Shown piece after piece: positions 47,175-57,214 of a stretch of DNA of 64,000 nucleotides (its first letter is position 1; every line of letters starts with the position of its first letter). The DNA lies in the NCBI RefSeq assembly GCF_000378505.1, contig NZ_KB899993.1, positions 62,001 to 126,000 on the forward strand, read 5' to 3'. This DNA comes from Modicisalibacter luteus DSM 23508 (GTDB taxonomy: Bacteria > Pseudomonadota > Gammaproteobacteria > Pseudomonadales > Halomonadaceae). Below the pieces are notes generated by a model. The model was not told the origin of the DNA, searched no databases, and worked only from the letters and a program-made list of their open reading frames with translations. The position numbers and the translations under genes are program-made.

Positions 47175-48080
47175 ATGCGTATCGCTTTCATTGGCCTGGG
47201 CAACATGGGCGCCCCCATGGCCAGCAATTTACTCAAGGCCGGGCATGAGGTCACCGTATTCGACCTCGTCGAACCTGCCATGCAACAGCTTGTGTCCGAG
47301 GGTGCCAAGGCGTCGGGTTCTGCCGTCGAGGCGACACGCCAAGCCGAGGTCATCGTCTCAATGCTGCCGGCAGGGATCCACGTGCGCGAGCTCTATCTCG
47401 GCCAGGAAGGTCAGGCAGGGCTGCTCGAGGCATTCGATACCCAACCCTTGGTCATCGATGCTTCTACCATTGCCCCCGAAGACGCCCGCGCCGTCGCCGA
47501 GGCGGCACACAGGCGTGGCGTTCCCTTCCTCGATGCCCCGGTATCCGGTGGAGTCGGCGGTGCCAAGGCGGGCACGTTGACCTTCATCGTGGGCGGTCCC
47601 GAAGACGCCTTCCAGCGTGCGCGGCCGGTGCTCGAAGCCATGGGGAAGAATATCTTTCACGCCGGAGAAGCCGGGGCAGGGCAGGTCGCCAAGATCTGCA
47701 ACAACATGCTGTTGGGAATTCTGATGAGCGGGACGGCGGAGGCATTGGCGCTTGGCGTCAGGAATGGTCTCGACCCGGCCACGCTCTCCGAGATCATGAA
47801 GCAGAGTTCCGGCGGTAACTGGGCCTTGAACGTCTACAACCCCTGGCCTGGCGTAATGGAGAATGTGCCGGCCTCGAAGGAATACCAAGGCGGCTTCCTG
47901 GTCGATCTAATGATGAAGGATCTCGGGCTGGCCTGGAACCTGGCGCTGGATTCGAAAGCGACGGTACCGATGGGATCTCAGGCACGTAATCTATTTGCGC
48001 TGCATGCCGCCCAAGGCAACGGTCGGTTGGATTTTTCCAGCATCCAGTGGCTGTATCGGAGTGGTGATGCGCGTGAATGA
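47175..48080 (+). CDS. mmsB: 3-Hydroxyisobutyrate dehydrogenase
   Basis: Oxidises 3-hydroxyisobutyrate to methylmalonate semialdehyde with NAD+. 301 residues: Rossmann start FIGLGNMGAPMASNLLKAGH, DAPVSGGVGGAKAGTLTFIV, and the catalytic Lys in GAGQVAKICNNMLLG. A clear AAGGAG precedes the ATG. Last gene of the valine arm; methylmalonate-semialdehyde dehydrogenase (mmsA) is not in the window. Confidence 0.94.
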   Translation: MRIAFIGLGNMGAPMASNLLKAGHEVTVFDLVEPAMQQLVSEGAKASGSAVEATRQAEVIVSMLPAGIHVRELYLGQEGQAGLLEAFDTQPLVIDASTIAPEDARAVAEAAHRRGVPFLDAPVSGGVGGAKAGTLTFIVGGPEDAFQRARPVLEAMGKNIFHAGEAGAGQVAKICNNMLLGILMSGTAEALALGVRNGLDPATLSEIMKQSSGGNWALNVYNPWPGVMENVPASKEYQGGFLVDLMMKDLGLAWNLALDSKATVPMGSQARNLFALHAAQGNGRLDFSSIQWLYRSGDARE

Positions 48081-48156
48081 GTGAATTGTCATGCATACGA
48101 TGTGCTGACTGTTGACTACCCTTTGAGGGGTTAGCCATTCGATACGTGGGGGTGAT

Positions 48157-48741
48157 ATGGCCAAGGTACTTTTGCCCGTAGCCGACGGTAGCGAGGATAT
48201 CGAAACGGTCACCGTGATTGACGTGTTGCGGCGTGCCGAAGTTGATGTATTGGTAGCCTCGGTCATGCGAGAGGTCGATGTAACCTTGGCGCGGGGTACC
48301 CTGCTGACAGCGGACGTCACGCTGGATGCCGTGGATGAGTCGCAGACATTCGATGCCATTGTCCTACCGGGCGGCATGCCTGGAGCGTCACGGCTTCGCG
48401 ATAGCGAGGCGCTCAAGCAGCGCCTGCTACAGCAGCGCGAGGCTCAGCGCTGGATTGCGGCGATCTGCGCCGCGCCTGGCGTCGTGCTGGCCGCACACGA
48501 TCTGGTGCGTGGGCACGACGTTACTGGGTATCCTGCCTTTCAGGCACCATTGGCCGATGCGGGAGGTCACCTCAGCCAGCGCTGTGTGGTCGAGGATCGT
48601 CGTTTGGTGACTAGCCAAGGTCCGGCAACCGCCATGGCGTTTGCCCTGCATCTGGTGGGTCTGCTCGTCGATGAGGAAACCGAGGCGCGTATCGCAGAAG
48701 GTCTATTGGTGGACGTCGCTTCGTCCGAACGCCACTGCTGA
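48157..48741 (+). CDS. DJ-1/PfpI family protein (YajL-like)
   Basis: 194-residue DJ-1 superfamily protein. The conserved Glu is in LPVADGSEDIETVT and the nucleophilic Cys is in AAICAAPGVVLA, followed by YPAFQ and VTSQGPATAMAFALHLVG. YajL and DJ-1 have been linked to protection against oxidative stress and carbonyl damage, but the molecular activity is debated. Between its stop and the next gene lies a perfect 16-bp hairpin. Confidence 0.88.
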   Translation: MAKVLLPVADGSEDIETVTVIDVLRRAEVDVLVASVMREVDVTLARGTLLTADVTLDAVDESQTFDAIVLPGGMPGASRLRDSEALKQRLLQQREAQRWIAAICAAPGVVLAAHDLVRGHDVTGYPAFQAPLADAGGHLSQRCVVEDRRLVTSQGPATAMAFALHLVGLLVDEETEARIAEGLLVDVASSERHC

Positions 48742-48746
48742 TTCAC

Positions 48747-48800
48747 TTGGGCTCCTGACTCGGCTTGGGCACAATGGGCCTCCTCGAGTCAGGAGCCCAA
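48747..48800 (+). promoter_or_regulatory. 16-bp perfect hairpin burying the MATE ribosome binding site
   Basis: ttgggctcctgactcg (48747-48762) and cgagtcaggagcccaa (48785-48800) are exact reverse complements around a 22-base loop. The AGGAG ribosome site of the following MATE gene (48791-48795) lies in the 3' arm and pairs with CTCCT in the 5' arm. There is no U-tract. Formation would block translation initiation. Confidence 0.7.
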
Positions 48801-48802
48801 GC

Positions 48803-50203
48803 ATGCCATCCAGCGAACGCACCGCCGCCCACTCAGCCTCCGTTTCCGGCGCGAATCGATGCGCTCCATCCAACTCTATCCTGCTGACAGGGCCAATTGC
48901 CTCCACGCTGTTCAACAAGTCGCTTCCCGTCATCGCTGGCATGATCGCGATGATGCTGTTCAACCTCGTCGATGCATGGTTCGTTTCTCGACTGGGCACT
49001 GCGGAGCTGGCGGCAGTATCGTTCACGTTTCCGGTGTCTTTTGCGGCGATCAGTCTGGCGATTGGTTTGGGGATCGGCACTTCCGCTGTGGTCGGGCGAC
49101 GGCTGGGACGCGGCGAGGTGGAAACCGTCCGGCGTCGGGCGACGGACGCCTTCCTGCTGTCATTGCTAGTAGGAATCATTGTCAGCGTGGCTGGGTTAAT
49201 GACGGTTTCACCATTGTTCACCGCGCTAGGGGCCGATCAGACATTGATGCCGCATATCCACGCCTATATGGGCGTATGGTATTTCGGGGCGGCATTCGTG
49301 ATTGCGCCGCGCGTACTCAACAGCGTGCTGCGTGCCCAGGGAAATACTCTAATACCTGGCCTATTGATGGGCGCCGCCGCCTTGCTCAATGCGTTGCTCG
49401 ACCCGCTACTGATTTTCGGTCTAGGGCCGGTGCCTGGACTAGGCGTCAGCGGGGCGGCGCTGGCCACCGTGATCAGTTGGGGCGTGATGACGCTGGGACT
49501 ATTCGCCCAGCGCGATCTCAAGGCATTGATCGACTTGCGTGGACTAACTTTTCCCGCATTGATGGCGTCCTGGACCGAATTAGGAAAAATTGCGCTGCCA
49601 GCGGCCATTACCAGCGTATTCACGCCCATTGCCATGGCCCTGGTGACACGCATCGTTGCCGATTACGGGCATGCCGCCGTCGCGGCGTTCGGGGTAGGAA
49701 CGCGTATCGACGCCATTGCCCAGATCGTTGTGCTGGCCCTATCGATGACATTGTCGCCATTCATCAGCCAAAACCAAGGGGCCGACCAGCCGGAACGCGT
49801 CAGGCGAGCAATCCTTGGCTGCTTCGCTTTCGTCCTTGTCTGGCAATTACTGATCTGGGGCGTGCTGCAGGGGCTGGCCCCCTGGCTGTCCGAAAGTTAT
49901 GCCCAGACGCCGGAGGTAGGTGAAGTGTTGCGTACTTTCCTCTGGCTGGTACCGCTGGGGTTGGGTGCGCAAGGCGTGGTGATCCTGACCAACTCTTCTT
50001 TCAATGCCCTGCATAGGCCACGCCGCGCCTTGGTTCTCTCGGTGATTCGCCTGTTCGTGTTATTCGTGCCGTTGGCCTGGCTGGGTGGCCGGCTAGCCGG
50101 ACCCATGGGGATCTTCGCAGGCATGCTCGGCGCCAATGTGATCATGGCAGTGATTTCGTGGCGCCAGATTCGCTCGGTCCTTAGTCATCGGTTAGGTGTT
50201 TAA
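48803..50203 (+). CDS. MATE-family multidrug exporter
   Basis: 466-residue inner-membrane protein with about 12 transmembrane helices and the two-fold MATE repeat: LPVIAGMIAMMLFNLVDAWF with LGTAELAAVSFTFPV in the first half, LPAAITSVFTPIAMALVTRI and GVGTRIDAIAQIVVLALSM in the second. It would export cationic drugs or metabolites in exchange for Na+ or H+. The frame is open from 48641, but ATG 48803 with AGGAG 8 bases upstream is the plausible start. That ribosome site is inside a strong hairpin. Confidence 0.9.
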   Translation: MPSSERTAAHSASVSGANRCAPSNSILLTGPIASTLFNKSLPVIAGMIAMMLFNLVDAWFVSRLGTAELAAVSFTFPVSFAAISLAIGLGIGTSAVVGRRLGRGEVETVRRRATDAFLLSLLVGIIVSVAGLMTVSPLFTALGADQTLMPHIHAYMGVWYFGAAFVIAPRVLNSVLRAQGNTLIPGLLMGAAALLNALLDPLLIFGLGPVPGLGVSGAALATVISWGVMTLGLFAQRDLKALIDLRGLTFPALMASWTELGKIALPAAITSVFTPIAMALVTRIVADYGHAAVAAFGVGTRIDAIAQIVVLALSMTLSPFISQNQGADQPERVRRAILGCFAFVLVWQLLIWGVLQGLAPWLSESYAQTPEVGEVLRTFLWLVPLGLGAQGVVILTNSSFNALHRPRRALVLSVIRLFVLFVPLAWLGGRLAGPMGIFAGMLGANVIMAVISWRQIRSVLSHRLGV

Positions 50204-50209
50204 CAGGGG

Positions 50210-51043
50210 CTACCTGGGACGAATACGTCGCTGCAGGCCCGTCTCGGCAATCATGCGCGTGGAAATCTCTTCGATCGAGAAGCGCGTGGTGTCGATGTAG
50301 GGGACGTTATAGCGCTTGAATAGCGACTCCGCCTGATGAATTTCCTGCAAGCATTGATCGATCGAGCAGTAGCGGCTGTTGGGACGGCGCTCGGTACGAA
50401 TTGCCGCCAAGCGGCGTGGGTCGATCGTCAGCCCGAACAGCTTGTGCCGATAGGGCGCCAGCGCCTTGGGCATCTTTAGCATGCCGTCTTCGTCGAGGTC
50501 GTCCTCGGTGAAAGGATAGTTGGCGGCACGAATGCCAAACTGAAGTGCCAGATAAAGCGAAGTAGGTGTCTTGCCGCAGCGTGATACCCCGACCAGGATG
50601 ATGTCCGCCTTATCGTAGTGATGCACTCGTGCGCCATCGTCGTTATCGAGCGCGAACTGGACCGAGTCGATACGCTGCATGTAGGCGTCGTCGTGGCCGA
50701 TGGCGTGGGTGCGTCCGACCGAATAGCTGGAGTGGGTATTGAGCTCTTCTTCCAGCGGGGCGAGGAAGGTAGTGAAGATATCCACCTTGAAGCCCGGTGC
50801 GCGAGTGATGATTTCGCGAATCGTCTGGTCGACGATCGTGTCGATGATGATCGGCCGTTCGCCGTCACGTACAGCGGTGGCTTCGATGACAGCAGCCAGG
50901 TTCTGAGCCTTCTCCCGGGAATCGATGTAAGGCTTGGTAATCATCTGGATGTCGCTGTTCTCGAACTGCGCCAGCAGACTGCGTCCCAGGGTTTCGGCGG
51001 TAATGCCGGTGCCGTCGGAAATGAAAAAGGCGGTGCGGGCCAT
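50210..51043 (-). CDS. ppsR: PEP synthase regulatory protein (bifunctional kinase/phosphorylase)
   Basis: DUF299 protein that inactivates PpsA by ADP-dependent phosphorylation and reactivates it by Pi-dependent phosphorolysis. 277 residues with [16 protein letters not shown] at the N-terminus and the P-loop [18 protein letters not shown] 51043 (GGGAGA upstream) matches the family; the frame is open to 51100. It is divergent from its target gene ppsA, with 245 bp shared between them. Confidence 0.95.
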   Translation of the reverse strand: MARTAFFISDGTGITAETLGRSLLAQFENSDIQMITKPYIDSREKAQNLAAVIEATAVRDGERPIIIDTIVDQTIREIITRAPGFKVDIFTTFLAPLEEELNTHSSYSVGRTHAIGHDDAYMQRIDSVQFALDNDDGARVHHYDKADIILVGVSRCGKTPTSLYLALQFGIRAANYPFTEDDLDEDGMLKMPKALAPYRHKLFGLTIDPRRLAAIRTERRPNSRYCSIDQCLQEIHQAESLFKRYNVPYIDTTRFSIEEISTRMIAETGLQRRIRPR

Positions 51044-51288
51044 GCCGTATCTCCCGGTAATGAGGCTTGGAAAGCCCATGCATTGTCCCGCGTCGTCCAA
51101 GACGCGGCAACCGGCACGCCGACTACATAATTCGTCAGAAAACGGGCAGTGTTGTAAAAAAACTCCAGTGACTTCGCTATTAGACTAATGGCTAATAAGC
51201 GCAGCGATTGTTAGGGTGAGTAACATCTTACGAAGCCAGTCGTGACTGGCGCCGCGCTGCGCGCACCGCACAAGGATTGGGAGGTCTC

Positions 51289-53661
51289 TTGGAAAACTAT
51301 ATCGAATGGTTCGATCGCCTGGGCATGGATGACGTCGAGCGAGTTGGCGGCAAGAACGCATCTCTGGGTGAGATGATTTCCAACCTGGCCGATGCCGGGG
51401 TCACCGTCCCGGGTGGTTTTGCTACCACGGCATTCGCCTATCGTGAATTCCTGGCTCATGAAGGGCTCAAGGAGCGCATCGACGAAGCCCTGTCGCGTCT
51501 GGATGTGGACGATACCGATGAGCTGGCACGGGTCGGCGCTGAAATTCGTCAATGGGTTATCGATACACCGCTACCTCCGCAGTTCGAAGCTGCCTTGCGC
51601 GATGCCTACCGTGAGCTTGAATCCCGGCATGCCAACCTGAAGGTGGCGGTTCGTTCCTCGGCGACAGCAGAGGATCTTCCAGATGCTTCGTTTGCGGGGC
51701 AGCAGGAGACCTTCCTTAACATTGAAGGCTTCGATAACGTCAAGCGTGCCGTTCACGAGGTTTTCGCGTCGCTTTTCAATGACCGAGCGATCTCCTACCG
51801 CGTGCACCGCGGCTTTGCCCATGATCAAGTCGCGCTGTCTGCAGGGGTGCAGAAAATGGTGCGCTCGGAAACCGGAGCGTCGGGGGTCATGTTCACCCTC
51901 GATACCGAGTCCGGCTATCGCGATGCTGTGTTTATCACCGGCTCATGGGGGCTGGGGGAAACCGTTGTGCAGGGCGCAGTCAATCCCGACGAATTCTACG
52001 TGCACAAGCCGACACTGGCTGCGGGCCGTCCGGCGGTACTGCGTCGTACGCTCGGCTCCAAACTGATCAAGATGACCTATACCGACGACGCTTCGGCGGG
52101 CAAGTCGGTCCAGACCATCGATGTGCCGCTCGCCGATCGCGCGCGCTTCTGCATCAGCGACGACGACGTCATGGCATTGGCACGCCAGGCAGTGACCATC
52201 GAGCAGCATTATGGCCGGCCGATGGATATCGAGTGGGCGCGGGACGGTGATGACGGCAAGCTCTATATCGTCCAGGCACGCCCCGAGACCGTGGTGTCGA
52301 ACCAGGAAGGCGGTAAGCTCGAACGGTTTCAGCTCAAGGAGAAAGGCCGCCTGTTGGTGTCCGGCCGCGCCATCGGCCAGCGTATCGGGAGTGGCGCCGT
52401 CAAGGTGATCGAATCGCCCGAGCAGATGAGCAAGGTCCAGAATGGCGATGTGCTGGTCACCGACATGACCGATCCCGACTGGGAGCCGGTGATGAAGCGC
52501 GCCTCGGCAATCGTCACCAACCGCGGCGGACGCACATGTCACGCGGCGATCATTGCCCGTGAGCTGGGAATCCCCGCAGTCGTCGGGTGTGGCGACGCCA
52601 CTAGCCTTCTCGAGGATGGACGCGAAGTCACCGTTTCCTGTTCGGAAGGTGACACCGGTCATGTCTATGATGGCCTGCTCGATTACGACTGCAACACCAC
52701 CAGCGTCGATAGCATGCCGGAGCTGCCGTTCAAGATCATGATGAACGTCGGCAATCCGGACCGCGCCTTTAACTTCGCCTCGTTGCCCAATGCCGGGGTG
52801 GGGCTGGCGCGACTGGAATTCATCATCAACCGCATGATCGGCGTGCACCCCAAGGCGCTGATGGAATACGACCAGCTCTCTGCTGACTTGCAGCAAATCA
52901 TTGACGTGCGTACAGCCGGTTATGCCGACCCGGTCGCGTTCTATGTCGACAAGTTGGTCGAAGGAATCTCGACCTTGGCGGCGGCATTCTATCCCAAACG
53001 GGTCATCGTGCGTTTGTCGGACTTCAAGTCCAACGAGTACGAGAACCTGATCGGTGGCAAGCATTACGAGCCGGGTGAAGAGAATCCCATGCTTGGCTTC
53101 CGCGGGGCGTCACGTTACATCTCGGACACCTTCCGTCCTTGTTTCGAGCTGGAGTGTCGGGCGCTCAAGCGTGTCCGCGACGAGATGGGCCTCGATAACG
53201 TCGAGATCATGGTTCCCTTCGTGCGTACGCCGGACGAAGGACGAGAGGTCGTCAAGTTGCTCAATGCCAATGGCCTGAAGAGCGGCGACAATGGACTCAA
53301 GATCATCATGATGTGCGAGCTTCCGTCCAATGCGCTGCTGGCCGATGAGTTCCTTGAACACTTCGACGGTTTCTCGATCGGTTCCAACGACCTGACCCAG
53401 CTGACGCTGGGGCTGGATCGTGATTCCGGCATCATCGCGCATCTCTTCGATGAGCGTGACCCTGCCGTCAAGAAGCTACTATCCATGGCCATCCAGGCCT
53501 GCAAGGCGCAAGGCAAATATGTCGGGATCTGCGGGCAAGGCCCCTCGGACCATCCTGAACTCGCCAAGTGGCTGATGGAGCAGGGCATCGATTCGGTCTC
53601 GCTTAACCCCGATGCCGTTCTTGAGACCTGGTTCATGCTTGCAGGGGAAACATTGGGCTAA
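51289..53661 (+). CDS. ppsA: Phosphoenolpyruvate synthase
   Basis: Makes PEP from pyruvate and ATP for gluconeogenesis. 790 residues: N-terminal ATP-binding domain ([31 protein letters not shown]), swivelling domain with catalytic His in [17 protein letters not shown], and C-terminal PEP/pyruvate domain with [11 protein letters not shown] and [11 protein letters not shown]. Start is TTG 51289, with GGGAGG only 4 bases upstream; no ATG gives a better fit. It is divergent from ppsR and followed by a strong terminator. Confidence 0.96.
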   Translation: MENYIEWFDRLGMDDVERVGGKNASLGEMISNLADAGVTVPGGFATTAFAYREFLAHEGLKERIDEALSRLDVDDTDELARVGAEIRQWVIDTPLPPQFEAALRDAYRELESRHANLKVAVRSSATAEDLPDASFAGQQETFLNIEGFDNVKRAVHEVFASLFNDRAISYRVHRGFAHDQVALSAGVQKMVRSETGASGVMFTLDTESGYRDAVFITGSWGLGETVVQGAVNPDEFYVHKPTLAAGRPAVLRRTLGSKLIKMTYTDDASAGKSVQTIDVPLADRARFCISDDDVMALARQAVTIEQHYGRPMDIEWARDGDDGKLYIVQARPETVVSNQEGGKLERFQLKEKGRLLVSGRAIGQRIGSGAVKVIESPEQMSKVQNGDVLVTDMTDPDWEPVMKRASAIVTNRGGRTCHAAIIARELGIPAVVGCGDATSLLEDGREVTVSCSEGDTGHVYDGLLDYDCNTTSVDSMPELPFKIMMNVGNPDRAFNFASLPNAGVGLARLEFIINRMIGVHPKALMEYDQLSADLQQIIDVRTAGYADPVAFYVDKLVEGISTLAAAFYPKRVIVRLSDFKSNEYENLIGGKHYEPGEENPMLGFRGASRYISDTFRPCFELECRALKRVRDEMGLDNVEIMVPFVRTPDEGREVVKLLNANGLKSGDNGLKIIMMCELPSNALLADEFLEHFDGFSIGSNDLTQLTLGLDRDSGIIAHLFDERDPAVKKLLSMAIQACKAQGKYVGICGQGPSDHPELAKWLMEQGIDSVSLNPDAVLETWFMLAGETLG

Positions 53662-53680
53662 CGACCCCTAATCCGAGAAT

Positions 53681-53720
53681 CGGCGCCCGGCATGGATTGC
53701 ATGCCGGGCGCCGTGCTTTT
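53681..53720 (+). terminator. Intrinsic terminator after ppsA
   Basis: cggcgcccggcat-ggattgc-atgccgggcgccg, a 13-bp perfect stem, followed by TGCTTTT, 20 bases after the ppsA stop. Confidence 0.85.
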
Positions 53721-53784
53721 AGCGGACAATAAAGGTTTTTAGACGACGTCTTTTTAGGCCGTATAGATGAGCGCAGCGATTGTC

Positions 53785-55617
53785 TTATGAATGGAGCCAA
53801 TTGCGCAGTTTAACCAACAACAGCTCCCCATCGCTAAGCGTCGAGCGTTCTGCCAAAACTTCAGCAAGGACATCCGGACGGTCGGTAATGATATTGTCGA
53901 CGCCCAGGTCGATCATGCGTGACATTTCGCTACGGCCGTTAACGGTCCATGCGTGTAGTTGGTAACCCCGGCGATGCGCGGCTGCGATACTATCTGGGGT
54001 TATACGATTATGGCGAAGGCCTAACGCATCGATAATCGTGGTGTCCAGACCGCCACGAACCACGAACTGAGCGAATAGGGTCGTTTTCAGATGTGGGGCT
54101 TGCTGTTTTACTTCCCGGATGATCTGTGGCGAAAGTGACGCCATGATCACCTCGTCCTGGCGTGCCTCTGGCAAGCGGTCGATGACCGCAGCGACCAGCG
54201 CCTGTGCATCGCCCGGAGCCGGCTTGAGCTCTATGTACAGATTGATTCGGCCACGTGTCAGCCGCAGGACTTCATCAAGGGTCGGGATGGGCTGACCGGC
54301 AAACGTATCGCCAAACCAGCTCCCGACGTCCACTTCTTTCACCTCATCCAGCCTCATCTCATCGATGTCCCGGTCCAGGCCGGTCAAGCGTCTCAGGCTG
54401 TTGTCATGCGAGAGAACCACTTCGCCATCGGCGGTCAGGCGAACATCGATTTCGACATAATCTGCACCATCGATAATGGCCTCTTCGATGGCTGCCAGGG
54501 TGTTCTCCGGTGCTTTCATCGAACTGCCACGGTGGGCCGTGACCTGTACACGATCGCGGATCTCGAAGCTGTTCAGCACCGAGGACGCCTGGTAGAACGC
54601 AAAAACCAGAACCAGTGCCTCAGCACCCCAGGCGACCCAGCCGGGATGACTGCCCTTCGGCGGCGCGGAGGGCTTTGGCTGGTGATGCGCCAGGCGTAAA
54701 TAAAGGCACCCCACCAGCATGCTGTTAAATGCTACCCCTACGAATGTCCCTGCCAGTGCCAGCAGGCCGTAGAGGGTCAGATAAAGCAGCATGGCTGGGA
54801 TGAGTACACTGACCCGTTCAGGCAGCCACTGCAGCATTGGGGTGATCAGGGTATCGAATCCTGCCGTGACCAAGGTCGGCAGCAAAAGAATTGCCGTGAG
54901 TGGAATGGCAACAGGAAGACTTAGTCGGGCCTTGACGCCGTATGTCAGCGCACGACTACGTGCCAGCGCCTGGCGAGCAGACAACCGTTCAAGCATCAAA
55001 GCAGGCAGGGCCAGCGCCCAGCGCAGGTAGAGCCTGGCTGCCAGCCATAGCCATAACAACGCCAGAAGCGCCGCGGCAAGGAAAAACCACCATAGTTCTT
55101 GAGGTTTGGCCTGCGTCACGTAATAGCTTTCATAGCCACCAAGCAACGCTTCGTATAGCCAGACCAGGATCAGTAAAAAGGGTAGCGCGAGCAGCAAGTG
55201 TGCTCCGACCTTGACCAGAGTTAGCGTGGCGAGGCCGATGAAGCGCTGGAGTACACCCCAAGAGGCATCCAGCGCCATGCGATAGCGATTGCCGCCGGGG
55301 TGTACGGTGATCAGGAGCATGCCAGCCTGTTGCAAGAATAGAACCAGGAAGGCAAGGGCAACGACTGCCAGCACCCAGATCAGCCCTACCGGAGACAGGA
55401 TCACTGCCAGTAACTGGTCGTTGGTGAGCACTGGCCGGCCAATGCGTTTGAGTAGGGCGGCCAGCGAGCTGGCTGAAGCTGGTAGCAACAGCGTAGCGGC
55501 CAGTAGGGTGAAAAAAAGATGGTAAGCGACTAGAGGACGCCAATGGTCACGCAGAGTGGCCACGACATCGGCGAACAAGTGATGCAGCGTCAATGATGTG
55601 GGGGTTTTCTCGGACAT
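53785..55617 (-). CDS. Glycerophosphodiester phosphodiesterase with N-terminal membrane domain
   Basis: About 610 residues. The first 340 or so form a multi-helix membrane domain of the GPDPase_memb type (WRPLVAYHLFFTLLAATLLL; VLALVFAFYQASSVL ends it). The C-terminal 250 are a GDPD TIM barrel with VTAHRGSSMKAPENTLAAIE, YVEIDVRLTADGEVVLSHD and YIELKP. It should hydrolyse glycerophosphodiesters to glycerol-3-phosphate and an alcohol. ATG 55617 has AGGAG only one base upstream, so the start is uncertain; a TTG at 55653 is the alternative. Confidence 0.88.
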   Translation of the reverse strand: MSEKTPTSLTLHHLFADVVATLRDHWRPLVAYHLFFTLLAATLLLPASASSLAALLKRIGRPVLTNDQLLAVILSPVGLIWVLAVVALAFLVLFLQQAGMLLITVHPGGNRYRMALDASWGVLQRFIGLATLTLVKVGAHLLLALPFLLILVWLYEALLGGYESYYVTQAKPQELWWFFLAAALLALLWLWLAARLYLRWALALPALMLERLSARQALARSRALTYGVKARLSLPVAIPLTAILLLPTLVTAGFDTLITPMLQWLPERVSVLIPAMLLYLTLYGLLALAGTFVGVAFNSMLVGCLYLRLAHHQPKPSAPPKGSHPGWVAWGAEALVLVFAFYQASSVLNSFEIRDRVQVTAHRGSSMKAPENTLAAIEEAIIDGADYVEIDVRLTADGEVVLSHDNSLRRLTGLDRDIDEMRLDEVKEVDVGSWFGDTFAGQPIPTLDEVLRLTRGRINLYIELKPAPGDAQALVAAVIDRLPEARQDEVIMASLSPQIIREVKQQAPHLKTTLFAQFVVRGGLDTTIIDALGLRHNRITPDSIAAAHRRGYQLHAWTVNGRSEMSRMIDLGVDNIITDRPDVLAEVLAERSTLSDGELLLVKLRNWLHS

Positions 55618-55751
55618 GCTCCTAGCGTTGCACTTTATTAGAAAAAGTGCCAATAACGGCTATGCGTGAGGCCCGCTAGCTGCGAGCGGACCGGCTACGA
55701 GAACTTCATCGTGTCTGAGAAGGCCGAGCTAGGGCAGACACTTTCATAAGT

Positions 55752-56240
55752 CTAGACGTCCAGAGTGAGGCGGGATTCAGCTACCACGATGCCATTATTA
55801 TCGGCATAGACCCACTGCCCGGGGCGCAGGGTAACGCCGGCAAAGGCCACCGCCACGTCTCGCTGCCCTTCACCGTGCTTATCACTACGACGCGGATGTG
55901 CGCCCAGAGCTTGCACGCCCAATTCCGTCTCGGCGAGAACATCGATATCACGCACGCAACCGTACACGATGACGCCGGCCCAGCCATTGTCAGCGGCCTT
56001 TTCGGCCAGCATGTCTCCCAGCAGGGCGCAGCGTAGTGAGCCACCACCGTCGACCACAAGCACGGCCCCATCTCCCGGTTCGGCAACTGCCTCCTTGACA
56101 CGGGAGTTGTCCTCGAAGCACTTGACAGTGCGCACGGGACCGCAGAAGGCATCTACACCTCCAAAGTTGGCAAACAGCGGGTCGAGAACCCGCACGCCGG
56201 GATGGGCGTCGCAGATATCCGGTGTCACGATATGGCTCAT
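55752..56240 (-). CDS. rraA: RraA-family regulator of RNase E activity
   Basis: 162-residue RraA-fold protein. In E. coli RraA binds RNase E and inhibits mRNA decay. [20 protein letters not shown] and [16 protein letters not shown] are characteristic; the [26 protein letters not shown]-type segment (in part: [13 protein letters not shown]) matches the family closely. Some relatives are oxaloacetate or HMG aldolases, so the role is assigned by similarity only. ATG 56240 has AGGAG 7 bases upstream; the frame is open to 56282. Confidence 0.9.
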   Translation of the reverse strand: MSHIVTPDICDAHPGVRVLDPLFANFGGVDAFCGPVRTVKCFEDNSRVKEAVAEPGDGAVLVVDGGGSLRCALLGDMLAEKAADNGWAGVIVYGCVRDIDVLAETELGVQALGAHPRRSDKHGEGQRDVAVAFAGVTLRPGQWVYADNNGIVVAESRLTLDV

Positions 56241-56361
56241 GTAATTTCTCCTGGATGGGTTTTTGGATAGTGCCACACTCACACAACAAGAAAACCCTGC
56301 CTTGGGGGCAGGGCGTGTAGGTTAGCGACAGGAGATACGGCTGAAGACCTGACCCGAACCG

Positions 56362-56967
56362 TCAGAAGCGGAACCCGGCCGAGGCCGTGAACGTGTCGAC
56401 GCGATAATCGCTGTCGACATCGTAATATTCGTATTCGGTGCGCAACAGGAACGGAGAAAAGTCGAACTGCGCACCAAACCCGTAGACGGGGTTGGTGCCT
56501 TTATGACCTTCGAGTTCGAAACGTGTCCCGTCGTCGAGATTGCCTTCCAGATTGCTGTCCCAGCGAGCGATGCCGGCCTTGGCGAACGCAGTAAGCCAAG
56601 GAGAAAACGCCATCTGGCCCACCGCGCTCATGCCGTAGGCACTGGATTCGAAATCACTGCTGGCTCCACTGCTATCCTCGAACCGAATGCGACCCAGATA
56701 GGTATAAAACATTTCGGCGGCAAAGTAGGGGGTGAAATCGTAACCCACGAACCCCTTGAAGACATTCTGGTCATCCTCGAATGCTTTCTTGCCAGGCTGT
56801 GAAGAAAGCATGTCATTCATTGGCGTCTGTCTGTCATCGCCTTGGGTGCCGATGCCTGTGCCCACGAAAATACTTTCCCTAGGCTCAGCTGAAGCCGGCA
56901 GCGAAACAGCCGCCAGGCCAAGGAAGGCGGAGCCCAGAAAGACGCTGAGCAATATCCAAGTCTGCAC
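56362..56967 (-). CDS. OmpA-like outer-membrane beta-barrel protein
   Basis: 201-residue exported protein: signal peptide (TWILLSVFLGSAFLGLAAVS, cleaved near ASA-EP) and an eight-stranded-type small barrel with alternating aromatic strands (VFKGFVGYDFTPYFAAEMFY; WLTAFAKAGIARWDS) ending in the terminal Phe signature FTASAGFRF. Start is taken as GTG 56967 with AGGGAGA upstream; there is no ATG at the right place. It is a paralogue of the next gene. Function unknown; such barrels are often structural. Confidence 0.8.
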   Translation of the reverse strand: MQTWILLSVFLGSAFLGLAAVSLPASAEPRESIFVGTGIGTQGDDRQTPMNDMLSSQPGKKAFEDDQNVFKGFVGYDFTPYFAAEMFYTYLGRIRFEDSSGASSDFESSAYGMSAVGQMAFSPWLTAFAKAGIARWDSNLEGNLDDGTRFELEGHKGTNPVYGFGAQFDFSPFLLRTEYEYYDVDSDYRVDTFTASAGFRF

Positions 56968-57157
56968 GGGAAATCTCCCTGTGATGCGACAAGTCTTCGT
57001 TATCGTGATCGTCAACCGCTGACACGAGCATGGTTGGCGCCGTTGAGAATAGGGCGGATAACTTACGTGCATTAAAAGTAAGCCCGACAAAGGCTGCCGA
57101 CAAGGGCGGCTAGGTTACGGCGGGTAACTACTGTTTCAGAGGTGTACTATAAAGAGG

Positions 57158-57189
57158 ACGACTTCCCACCGATACCAATGGGAAGTCGT
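57158..57189. terminator. Hairpin between the two barrel-protein genes
   Basis: acgacttccca / tgggaagtcgt, an 11-bp perfect stem with a 10-base loop, 26 bases after the stop of the 57215 gene. Only a weak T-rich tail follows on the minus strand, so it is a probable but imperfect terminator. Confidence 0.55.
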
Positions 57190-57214
57190 TTATTGCACTG
57201 ACTAATTAACTGCG

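Noticed and set aside
48747-48800. Guanidine-type (mini-ykkC) riboswitch upstream of the MATE exporter
   Set aside because: The element is one long perfect stem, not two short hairpins with ACGR loops.
51943-53064. Long minus-strand open frame (373 codons) opposite ppsA
   Set aside because: It lies entirely within the strongly supported ppsA gene, has no recognisable domain and is explained by high-GC codon structure.
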